Positions 28,000 through 35,076 of a DNA stretch of 64,000 nt are shown piece by piece (position 1 is the stretch's first letter; every line of letters starts with the position of its first letter). Source of the stretch: Desulfonatronospira thiodismutans ASO3-1. Lineage in GTDB: Bacteria; Desulfobacterota; Desulfovibrionia; Desulfovibrionales; Desulfonatronovibrionaceae. The stretch covers positions 636,263-700,262 of the forward strand of contig NZ_ACJN02000003.1 of the NCBI RefSeq assembly GCF_000174435.1, read 5' to 3'. The translations under genes were made by a program, and so were the position numbers. The notes under the pieces were generated by a model. That model did no database searches. It was not told the DNA's origin and was given only the letters and a program-made list of their open reading frames with translations.

Positions 28000-30093
28000 T
28001 TAACCAGCAGCCATCTCCCCCAGCCGGGATACATCAAGGATCAGGGCGATGGACCCGTCCCCCAGGATGGTGGCTCCGGAAACTTCCCGGATATGCTGAT
28101 AAACCCGGCTCAGGTTCTTGATTACTGTCTGCTGCTGTCCCAGAACCTCATCCACCACCAAGCCCATGAGCTTTTCCCCGGTGTCCACCACAACCACCTG
28201 CTCGATACTGCCGGCCTCGCCCTGTACCTCAAAAAATTTCCTGAGGCTTATGTATGGAATCAGCTGATCCCTCAGGCGGACAAAGTCCCAATTTGCTTCT
28301 CCCCTTTGAGCATTCCCTTCAAGCTCTATGCATTCGCCCACTACGCTCAGAGGGATAATGAAGTGCTGCTCCCCCACCCTGACCTGCAGCCCGTCTATAA
28401 TGGCCAGAGTCAGGGGCAGGCTGATCCTTATTGTGCTGCCCTCCCCGGGAATGCTTTCCGCATCAACAGACCCGCGCAGGGCGGAAATATTCTTCCTGAC
28501 CACGTCCATGCCCACCCCCCGGCCGGAGATATCGCTTATCTCTGTGGAGGTGGAAAACCCCGGCTGAAAAATGAGATTTAAAAGCTCTCTCTGGCCGAGT
28601 TCGTCACCTTGGGAGATAATGCCTTTTTCCAGGGCCTTGGCTTTTATTCTTTCCGAATCCATTCCCCGCCCGTCGTCACTTATGGTAAGAATTACATTCC
28701 CTCCGGACTGGGCTGCGGAAAAAGTGATTGTCCCCTGCCTGGGTTTACCCAGCTTCGCCCGTTCCTCCGGGGACTCTATGCCGTGGTCGATGCTGTTGCG
28801 CAGAAGATGCACCAGGGGGTCGTTGATGCGCTCTATGACCGTCTTGTCCAGTTCTGTGTCCGCTCCTTCCGTGACCAGCTCGATCTCCTTGCCCTTCTGG
28901 GAGCAAAGATCCCGGACCACCCTGCGGAACTTACCGAAACTGGAACCGATGGGCAGCATGCGGATACCCAGGGTGTTGTCTCTGAGCTCGTCCGAGAGGC
29001 GCTCGATTTCTTCGGCAATGGACCGCAGGGCCATGTTGCCGTCATCCCCCACCATCCTGGAGAGCTTGGACTGGGCTATGACCAGCTCTCCCACCAGATT
29101 TACCAGTTCATCCAGCTTTAAGGCGGGCACCCTTACACTGGATGCAGACACGTCTTTACTGCAGTCCTCCTGTACTCTGCGCATGGTCTGTTGCTCGGCC
29201 AGGGCAGATTCAACCTGAGTCCGGCTCACGAGCCCTGCCTGCACCAGAAGTTCGCCTACCCGTTTCTGGGAGCCAAGGGCGGCTTCAAGATCCTGCCGGC
29301 TCAAGTCACCACGTTCTGTAAGAATCTCTCCCAGCTTGCGGTAACCTTCCTCCTGCCCGTAACCAGATACATGATCGACAATCTGGATACTCAGCTCGCT
29401 GTCCTCTTCCACAAAGATAAACACATCATGGATGGCGTTCTTGCCCTGGGTGGTAATGAGAATAACATCCCACCAGACAAAGCATTTTTCCGGATCCAGC
29501 TTCTCCAGGGCAGGAATATCCTCGCTGTGGGCAATCACGTAGGCCTGCCCCAGCTCCCGCAGCTCGTCCAGAAGCATCATGGGGTCCGTGCCCATGGCAA
29601 GAATATTTTGATCCGGCTTGAAGCGGATGCGGTAGGCAAGGTTCTCCCGGGAGGTCTGAGATTGTTTCTCCTGCTTTGGAGATTCCCCGGCTTCCTGTTT
29701 TTTCACGGGCAAAAGCTCGCGCACCGACTCCAGGATTTCCTGAACTCCCTGAGAATCTTTGGCTGCAGAGTCCTGCAGCATGAGCTGTATCTGATCCTTG
29801 GCCCGGAAGGTCAGGTCCAGCAGTTCTTTGCTTACCGCCATTTCACCGCAGCGCACCAGTTCAAATGCGTTTTCCACTTCGTGGGTGAAATCAGCGACTT
29901 CCTCGAAACCGAACATGGAGCCGGAGCCCTTGATGGTGTGCAGGGCCCTGAAAACCCGGTTTATAAGCTCCGGCTCACTTGGGGCGTTGTCCAGTTCCAG
30001 AAGCGCAGCCTCAAGCTCGGGCAAAAGATCCCCGGCTTCTTCAAGAAAAGCCTGCTGCATCTGTTCTTTGTCGGACATCATCTGAGAATTCAT
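28000..30093 (-). CDS. cheA: chemotaxis histidine kinase CheA with an extra MshEN-like tandem motif
   Basis: 697 residues. P1 Hpt (RALHTIKGSGSMFGF, His near 52), a P2-like region (about 150-250), then a tandem of two 24-residue motifs at about 255-310 (KLGEILTERGDLSRQDLEAA and RVGELLVQAGLVSRTQVESA) resembling MshEN c-di-GMP-binding repeats. P3 dimerisation follows (LKLDELVNLVGELVIAQSKL), then the P4 ATPase (HLLRNSIDHGIESPEER, DDGRGMD, FSTSTEISDISGRGVGMDVV) and P5 CheW-like domain. The protein phosphorylates CheY and CheB. AGGAAG precedes the ATG. It starts 9 bp after cheY. Confidence 0.95.
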   Translation of the reverse strand: MNSQMMSDKEQMQQAFLEEAGDLLPELEAALLELDNAPSEPELINRVFRALHTIKGSGSMFGFEEVADFTHEVENAFELVRCGEMAVSKELLDLTFRAKDQIQLMLQDSAAKDSQGVQEILESVRELLPVKKQEAGESPKQEKQSQTSRENLAYRIRFKPDQNILAMGTDPMMLLDELRELGQAYVIAHSEDIPALEKLDPEKCFVWWDVILITTQGKNAIHDVFIFVEEDSELSIQIVDHVSGYGQEEGYRKLGEILTERGDLSRQDLEAALGSQKRVGELLVQAGLVSRTQVESALAEQQTMRRVQEDCSKDVSASSVRVPALKLDELVNLVGELVIAQSKLSRMVGDDGNMALRSIAEEIERLSDELRDNTLGIRMLPIGSSFGKFRRVVRDLCSQKGKEIELVTEGADTELDKTVIERINDPLVHLLRNSIDHGIESPEERAKLGKPRQGTITFSAAQSGGNVILTISDDGRGMDSERIKAKALEKGIISQGDELGQRELLNLIFQPGFSTSTEISDISGRGVGMDVVRKNISALRGSVDAESIPGEGSTIRISLPLTLAIIDGLQVRVGEQHFIIPLSVVGECIELEGNAQRGEANWDFVRLRDQLIPYISLRKFFEVQGEAGSIEQVVVVDTGEKLMGLVVDEVLGQQQTVIKNLSRVYQHIREVSGATILGDGSIALILDVSRLGEMAAG

Positions 30094-30102
30094 GGCTTCT
30101 TC

Positions 30103-30465
30103 CTATTTGAGCAGTTTCTGGACTACGGACAGAATCTGCGGGGGCTTGAAAGGCTTTACTATCCACCCGGATGCTCCGGCTTTTTTGCCTTCCTGCTTTT
30201 TCTCGTCCTGGGATTCCGTGGTGAGCATGACTATGGGGATAAACTTGTACCCCGAGGTGGCCCGGACATTTTTAATGAGCTCAATACCGTCCATGTTGGG
30301 CATGTTCAGGTCCGTGATGATCATGTCCACCTGCCCCTGAAGCTTTTGCAAGGCGTCCTTGCCGTCCGCGGCCTCCACCACAGAATACCCGGCATCCTTG
30401 AGGGTAAAGCTGACCATCTGGCGTACGCTGGATGAATCATCCACCGTCATTATCGTCTTACCCAT
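30103..30465 (-). CDS. cheY: chemotaxis response regulator CheY
   Basis: 120 residues, a single receiver with all CheY features: IMTVDDSSSVRQMVSFTL, phospho-Asp in MIITDLNMPNMDG, Thr in VMLTTES, Lys in WIVKPF. KDAGYSVVEAADGKDAL is typical of CheY encoded beside CheA. GGAGGT precedes the ATG, which overlaps the end of the STAS gene by 8 bp, and cheA starts 9 bp downstream, so STAS-cheY-cheA form one translated unit. Whether it acts on flagellar motors, pili or another output is not shown. No flagellar or pilus gene is in the window. Confidence 0.95.
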   Translation of the reverse strand: MGKTIMTVDDSSSVRQMVSFTLKDAGYSVVEAADGKDALQKLQGQVDMIITDLNMPNMDGIELIKNVRATSGYKFIPIVMLTTESQDEKKQEGKKAGASGWIVKPFKPPQILSVVQKLLK

Positions 30466-30796
30466 TTACGCCTACCTCCTTGAACAGACATTCTTCCCGG
30501 CCGAAGAGGCATACCTGGCCGAAACCTCCTGATTTCCAGGTCTCCATGACAGGCTCCGAAGGAAGCCCGGACAGCCTGATGCATTTTTCCCTGGCTGCAA
30601 AAGACTGGTGGGCGGCGCAGATAATCTGCATCAGGGATATGTCCGACTTCTCCACCTCCGATAGATCCAGAGCCAGGCTCTGGGCGGTTTCCAGGGCCTG
30701 GGAAAAAAGCTGCAGAACTTCTGTGGCATTCTGCACACTGCAGTCGCCTGTCAGCTTCAAAATCTGAATGTCATTTTGTTGCATGCTGTTATTCAT
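30458..30796 (-). CDS. STAS domain protein of the chemosensory operon
   Basis: 112 residues with a STAS fold (IQILKLTGDCSVQNATEVLQ, LALDLSEVEKSDISLMQIIC). In classical anti-sigma antagonists the segment reads Asp-Ser-Ser-Gly, with the first Ser phosphorylated. Here it is Asp-Ile-Ser-Leu, so the phosphorylation site is probably lost. Such STAS proteins occur in several non-flagellar chemosensory operons, often with a scaffold role. GGAGGT precedes the ATG, and the 3' end overlaps cheY. The partner could be the MCP-like protein directly upstream (inference). Confidence 0.85.
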   Translation of the reverse strand: MNNSMQQNDIQILKLTGDCSVQNATEVLQLFSQALETAQSLALDLSEVEKSDISLMQIICAAHQSFAAREKCIRLSGLPSEPVMETWKSGGFGQVCLFGREECLFKEVGVNG

Positions 30797-30805
30797 GGGA
30801 CCTCC

Positions 30806-32668
30806 TTAAAAAAGCTCCACATTATCTCCAAATTCGTCTTCACCTTCCGTGTCTGTAAACAGTTCCGGCTCATGAGCCTCTGCAGCCTCCTGGCCATGGC
30901 CCTGTTCTTCCTGGCCCTGCCCGGTAAAATCCCTGTATACGCTGCGCTCGGACTCCATGGTGTAGCGATGCAGTATATTGCTCAGACGCTGGGAATACCT
31001 TTCACCGGATTCAACAGGCGGCACGTGCTCCTGGATCTGCTGCTCAACTTCCTGCAGGTCTTTTATGATGCCGCTTATTTCCTCCTGGACTTCGAACTGC
31101 ATATCCAGCTTTTTCTGAATTTTTGTAGACAATTTGAGCAGCTTTGACGTCTCTTCTCGAAGATTCCGGTTAAGGGCCGTCACCTCGGTATTTACTCCGG
31201 ACATGCGGTTGACTACCTGTCCCAGGATGCTGCAGAGCCTGGCCTCATTTTGTGATCCGGCCCTGGCCTTTTCTGCATGGGAGCTGAAGTCCCCGGCTAC
31301 AGACAGAATCTCTTCCAGCACCCCGGAAACCGAGGCCACCACATTCTTGGTATCCCCCGAGAGCCTGTGGATGGCTCCGGCCAGAACCCCCAGGGGCTTG
31401 CCCCCCTCCCCGGTATGGGCTGATTTGACGCTGGCATTCAGGGCGATAAGTGCTATTTCTTCTCCAATATCCTCCAGCGTATCCATAAGACTCTGCATGC
31501 CTTCCAGATCAGAGGACATGGACTCTAGACGTCTGATTACGTCTTCGAAGTCTGAGGTGGATTTCTCAAGCACCGGAATCAGACTGGATGCATCCTGTTC
31601 CAGTCCGGCCAGCACCCCCTGGCCGCTGCCGGAATCCAGGCCGGTAAATCCCTGCATGTCCGCTTCCTGTTCCTGGACATAGTCACCTATGCCGCCCAGG
31701 CTCTGCCTTATACTGTCCATGGCCTTTCCCAGGCCGCTCCGGGTGGATTCCATCTGGCGGGACTGCAGGGAGCATACATCTCCCAGCCACCTTATCATGT
31801 CCTGAACCTGGTCTTCCTCCCTCTGCTCCCCCTGGAAAACATCCCGGGCCTCGTCCAGGCTCTGATAGACGTGTTCCACCTGCTGCCGGGTAATGTCGTG
31901 AAATTGTACCGAGGAAATTATCTCCCCCACCATCTCTTTTATGCTTTCCGCCCTGCCGGCGATGGAGCCTGAGAGCCTCTCGGAGGATTTCTGCATTTCC
32001 TGAAGCTGCCTGCTTTTTTCGTGAACACCCTCCAGCAGAGGCGTAATCTCCCTGGAATGCAGGTTATGCGCTGAATTCACGCTGACCTGCAGACTCTGCA
32101 CCTCGTTTTGCAGTCCCCGGATCCTTTCCGTGGCATCCCTGGAATACTCTTCAGTCTTGTAACCCAGGTTCTCCACCTCCTGGGCCAGGGTGACGAAATG
32201 CCTGCCCTGCTCTCCCATCCGGGCGCTTTCGATCCTGATGGACATGGCCAGCACCCTTAAGTGTTTGAGCATGGGCCGGAAATGCTGCATCTCCTTGTGC
32301 AGTTTTCCCACAGCCACCCCCAGATCGCTGCACCTGTTCATGGTCTTTTCCAGGTTCGTATCTTCAGACTGTCCCTGGATCTCTTTTAGTGAACTGTCTA
32401 ACTCTTCCATGGCCTCTTTTAAGGCGCTTCCCGAGGCCTTCTCCCCGAGTTCCAGAGCTGTCGCCGAAAGGTCCCTGGACCTGTAGTACAGGTCCTGCAC
32501 TCCCTGGCCTATCTCCAGGAACTCGTTCTCCCTGCCGGCTATCACCCGGCTCAGTTCACTGCTGATCCTGCTCAGCCTGTCAAGCCACTGCCATACTGGA
32601 TAGTCGTTGAAAGCCTGCGTCATACTGTTTTCCGGCTGAAATTCCTGCTCTGTCATTATACTTTGCAT
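30806..32668 (-). CDS. soluble coiled-coil MCP-like protein with two degenerate signalling tips
   Basis: 620 residues, no membrane segment, almost all predicted helix. Two stretches resemble the MCP hairpin tip: LRVLAMSIRIESARMGEQGR (then HFVTLAQEVENLGYKTEEYS) at about 145-190, and EEIALIALNASVKSAHTGEG (then KPLGVLAGAIHRLSGDTKNV) at about 410-450. Neither has the exact CheA-contact sequence of the true receptor at 25797, so signalling by this protein may be modified. SSVQFHDITRQQVEHV is typical of cytosolic MCP-like proteins of this group. The acidic tail ends GDNVELF. It is the first gene after a sigma-54-type promoter candidate at 32728 and sits upstream of STAS-cheY-cheA. Confidence 0.8.
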   Translation of the reverse strand: MQSIMTEQEFQPENSMTQAFNDYPVWQWLDRLSRISSELSRVIAGRENEFLEIGQGVQDLYYRSRDLSATALELGEKASGSALKEAMEELDSSLKEIQGQSEDTNLEKTMNRCSDLGVAVGKLHKEMQHFRPMLKHLRVLAMSIRIESARMGEQGRHFVTLAQEVENLGYKTEEYSRDATERIRGLQNEVQSLQVSVNSAHNLHSREITPLLEGVHEKSRQLQEMQKSSERLSGSIAGRAESIKEMVGEIISSVQFHDITRQQVEHVYQSLDEARDVFQGEQREEDQVQDMIRWLGDVCSLQSRQMESTRSGLGKAMDSIRQSLGGIGDYVQEQEADMQGFTGLDSGSGQGVLAGLEQDASSLIPVLEKSTSDFEDVIRRLESMSSDLEGMQSLMDTLEDIGEEIALIALNASVKSAHTGEGGKPLGVLAGAIHRLSGDTKNVVASVSGVLEEILSVAGDFSSHAEKARAGSQNEARLCSILGQVVNRMSGVNTEVTALNRNLREETSKLLKLSTKIQKKLDMQFEVQEEISGIIKDLQEVEQQIQEHVPPVESGERYSQRLSNILHRYTMESERSVYRDFTGQGQEEQGHGQEAAEAHEPELFTDTEGEDEFGDNVELF

Positions 32669-32727
32669 GTGTAGGATCCTTAGATTACGCCAGAAAGATC
32701 TGCGCCGAAGCTTACTGGGTTTTCTTA

Positions 32728-32743
32728 TTCAACACCTGTGCCA
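32728..32743 (-). promoter_or_regulatory. candidate sigma-54 promoter for the chemosensory operon
   Basis: Minus-strand sequence TGGCACAGGTGTTGAA. It keeps the -24 GG and has GA in place of the -12 GC at the correct 10-nt spacing, so it is a near match to TGGCAC-N5-TTGC. It lies 60 bp upstream of the MCP-like start and directly downstream of an NtrC-family activator gene. The one mismatch at the invariant C lowers confidence. Confidence 0.4.
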
Positions 32744-32876
32744 GAACCCCTGAAAGACAAATATTACTAAATTTCAATATGTTATCTCATCAAATAATTT
32801 TAAGAAGAATAAAAAAGGCGGGGTTTTTCAAATAAAATTTGAACATTTTCAACTTTGATTTGAACAGCGAAGCAGA

Positions 32877-34283
32877 TCATCTGAGTTTGTACTTGTTTAT
32901 GAGGCTGTATACCCTGGACTGGGTGAGATTGGCCAGACGGGCCATTTCCTTGATCCGCCCACCGGTATGGGCGTACAGATCATGAAAATACCTTTCTTCA
33001 GCGGCTTCGACCACCTGGGTTTTAAAGGTTTTCCATTCCGGGATATCGCTTTGTCCCAAGGGAGAAAAATCGGAGCTTAAAACGCCTTTGTCCTCCTGCT
33101 GTCCGGACAGGGAGTCCTTGAGCAGGGATACCCGCAGGTGCAAAGGAAGGTGCCTGCGGTGCAGCATGGGCTCATCCTGGGCGGCGGCTGCGGCCTGTTC
33201 CAGAGCGTTTTTCAGCTCGCGCACATTTCCGGGCCATTCATAGGCGGAGAAGATCTCCAGCACTTCCGGATACATTTCCTTGGGCGATGCCTTCAGCTGG
33301 CCTGCTGTTTCTTCAAGAAAATGGGTGCAGAGTTCCGGAATATCCTCCCTTCGTTCGCGCAGAGGGGGCAAAGTACACTTTTGCATCCTGATCCTGTACA
33401 GTAGGTCCTGGCGGAACTCGCCTCTTTGGGCCATGGCCTCCAGGTCCCTGTTGGTGGCGCACACCAGCCTGAAATCACTGTATACTTCCCTGGATGCCCC
33501 CACAGGCCTGAACTTTTTTTCCTCCAGAACCCGCAGAAACTTTTTCTGCATATCCAGGTCCAGCTCGCCGATTTCGTCAAGAAAAAGGGTGCCTTTGTTG
33601 CTCAGGGCCACCAGGCCGCTGAAATTGTCGCTGGCCCCGGTAAAAGCACCGCGAACATGCCCGAACAGGGTGCTCTCCATCACCCCCCTGGAAAGGGCCG
33701 AGCAGTCCACTACCACAAAATCATGCCCTGCCCTGGGGCTGTTGTCATGTACGGCTTTGGCAAAGAGTTCCTTGCCGGTGCCGGTCTCGCCGAAGATAAG
33801 CAGGCTGTTGCCCGTAGCCGCCGCCTGACTCAGATCCTGCAGACATCTGACCAGGGCCGAACAGCTGCCCACTATACCGGATCGTTTGATAAGCCCCTCC
33901 CTGGACCTTCTAAGCCGGGCTTCCCTGTACTCCAGGGCCCGGACCAGGGTCAGGGTGACTTCTGCAATGGAGGCGGGTTTTTCCAGGAAGTCAAAGGCGC
34001 CCTTGTTCAGGGCCAGTTCAGCTCCGGCAGGATCTCCTTTTCCGGTGATGATTATCACTTCTGGGAAGGACATAAGTTCCTGAAACCAGGTCAGGGCATC
34101 AAGGCCGTGTCCATCCGGCAGGCTCAAATCCAGGAACACGGCTTCACAGTTGAAGGAACCGGCTGTATCCATGGCTATTTGCAGCGTACCGGCACTGCGG
34201 GCTTCATGTCCCGCGCTCTTTACTGCACCTGCAAGGACCTGGCGGACATCGGGATCATCGTCTATTATCAAAACATTAGCCAT
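32877..34283 (-). CDS. NtrC-family sigma-54-dependent response regulator
   Basis: 468 residues. Receiver 1-120 (VLIIDDDPDVRQVL, VFLDLSLPDGHG, FLEKPASIAE). The central AAA+ domain at about 140-370 has Walker A GETGTGKELFA, the sigma-54 contact loop GAFTGA, Walker B TLFLDEIGEL and the arginine-finger region FRQDLLYRI. The C-terminal Fis-type helix-turn-helix is GRIKEMARLANLTQSRVYSL. It activates sigma-54 promoters when phosphorylated. It heads the chemosensory cluster, and a sigma-54-like site lies just after it, so it may drive that operon. The start shows only a weak ribosome site. No kinase gene is adjacent upstream. Confidence 0.94.
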   Translation of the reverse strand: MANVLIIDDDPDVRQVLAGAVKSAGHEARSAGTLQIAMDTAGSFNCEAVFLDLSLPDGHGLDALTWFQELMSFPEVIIITGKGDPAGAELALNKGAFDFLEKPASIAEVTLTLVRALEYREARLRRSREGLIKRSGIVGSCSALVRCLQDLSQAAATGNSLLIFGETGTGKELFAKAVHDNSPRAGHDFVVVDCSALSRGVMESTLFGHVRGAFTGASDNFSGLVALSNKGTLFLDEIGELDLDMQKKFLRVLEEKKFRPVGASREVYSDFRLVCATNRDLEAMAQRGEFRQDLLYRIRMQKCTLPPLRERREDIPELCTHFLEETAGQLKASPKEMYPEVLEIFSAYEWPGNVRELKNALEQAAAAAQDEPMLHRRHLPLHLRVSLLKDSLSGQQEDKGVLSSDFSPLGQSDIPEWKTFKTQVVEAAEERYFHDLYAHTGGRIKEMARLANLTQSRVYSLINKYKLR

Positions 34284-34331
34284 AGGGATTTAGACTAATA
34301 ACACTTAAGATCAATAGCAAGAGGTTTATGC

Positions 34332-34375
34332 GCACAACCGGCCGGCATTATTCAGGCATCTGCCACCGGTTGTGC
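34332..34375. terminator. hairpin between the cytochrome gene and the NtrC-type gene
   Basis: A perfect 10-bp stem GCACAACCGG (34332-34341) pairs with CCGGTTGTGC (34366-34375), and an inner GGCA/TGCC pair extends it. It lies 70-110 bp downstream of the cytochrome stop on the minus strand. There is no clear T-run, so it may be a terminator of the non-canonical sort or a transcript-stabilising hairpin. Confidence 0.4.
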
Positions 34376-34442
34376 TCTTAAGGCGGGAAGAATTCAGATA
34401 GGATTTGCTCAGGTTGAAAAAACAGTTCTGCCAGAAGCTGCA

Positions 34443-34877
34443 TCAGGGCTGATGACACCCTATACAGGATGTAGGGGCATTTTCCTCGTCCCTGTGACAC
34501 CAGTCCATGCACATCTCGTGATAAGCATCCTCGAAATAAAAGATATCTCCCTGCATGCGGGTGCCGGCCATGATGACATCTTCCACCGGTTCGTTTTCAT
34601 ACATGTCATGGCATCCGGATTCCATGCAGCCCATATGGGTGTCGCCGGTATGGTGGCAGTACTCGCAGTCGTAATCAAAATGCACATCATGGGAAAAGGG
34701 CACCGGCGCAAGCCTCTTCTCTCCATACTTTTCCTCGTACTCCACAGGAGGATAGAGCATCATATCCTCGGGATAATAACCCTCGTGCTGATAGGTCAGC
34801 CCTGCGTACAGGGTGGGCAGGGCCAGAAACCCCAGCACAAAAATAATTAAAACTCCGACAACCAAAGACCTCTTCAT
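34443..34877 (-). CDS. membrane-anchored class III (cytochrome c3-type) multiheme cytochrome
   Basis: About 144 residues. An N-terminal hydrophobic segment (KRSLVVGVLIIFVLGFLALP) acts as signal or anchor, placing the rest in the periplasm. Four c-type heme motifs are visible: CEYCH, CMESGCH (CX4CH), CMDWCH (CX3CH) and CIGCH, with the usual extra His ligands (FSHDVHF, HTGDTH). The family shuttles electrons between hydrogenases or formate dehydrogenases and membrane complexes. The CX3CH motif is unusual. The ATG at 34877 has a perfect GGAGGT, and the longer frame adds only nine residues across it. A promoter and a palindromic operator candidate lie directly upstream, so expression is probably switched. 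Confidence 0.92.
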   Translation of the reverse strand: MKRSLVVGVLIIFVLGFLALPTLYAGLTYQHEGYYPEDMMLYPPVEYEEKYGEKRLAPVPFSHDVHFDYDCEYCHHTGDTHMGCMESGCHDMYENEPVEDVIMAGTRMQGDIFYFEDAYHEMCMDWCHRDEENAPTSCIGCHQP

Positions 34878-34898
34878 CACCGCTACCTCCTTGACTTT

Positions 34899-34926
34899 AG
34901 ACATTGTTACGTAAAGAACAATGTCT
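34899..34926. promoter_or_regulatory. palindromic operator candidate at the cytochrome start
   Basis: AGACATTGTT and AACAATGTCT form a perfect 10-bp inverted repeat around an 8-bp spacer, extendable by two more pairs. It lies 22 bp upstream of the cytochrome ATG and just downstream of the -10 candidate, the usual place for a repressor site. It could also fold as an mRNA hairpin before the ribosome site. Confidence 0.5.
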
Positions 34927-34928
34927 AA

Positions 34929-34958
34929 TAACTAAGTCAAGAACACTTGAAATGTCAA
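34929..34958 (-). promoter_or_regulatory. candidate housekeeping promoter of the cytochrome gene
   Basis: On the minus strand TTGACA (34958-34953) and TAGTTA (34934-34929) are separated by 18 bp. The spacer contains a second small palindrome, TCAAG-AACA-CTTGA (34937-34950). This fits a sigma-70 type promoter whose start point falls in the adjacent palindrome at 34899-34926. Confidence 0.45.
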
Positions 34959-35076
34959 ACAAATCTATTGTTTTTCCTGCCCCCGGAAAACAAGAAAAAA
35001 ACAGCAGGGACAGACCCTGTGTCTCGCCTGGCATCCCCGCACATCACAAGAAAAGGGCTTTGAAACACAGTGGGCA

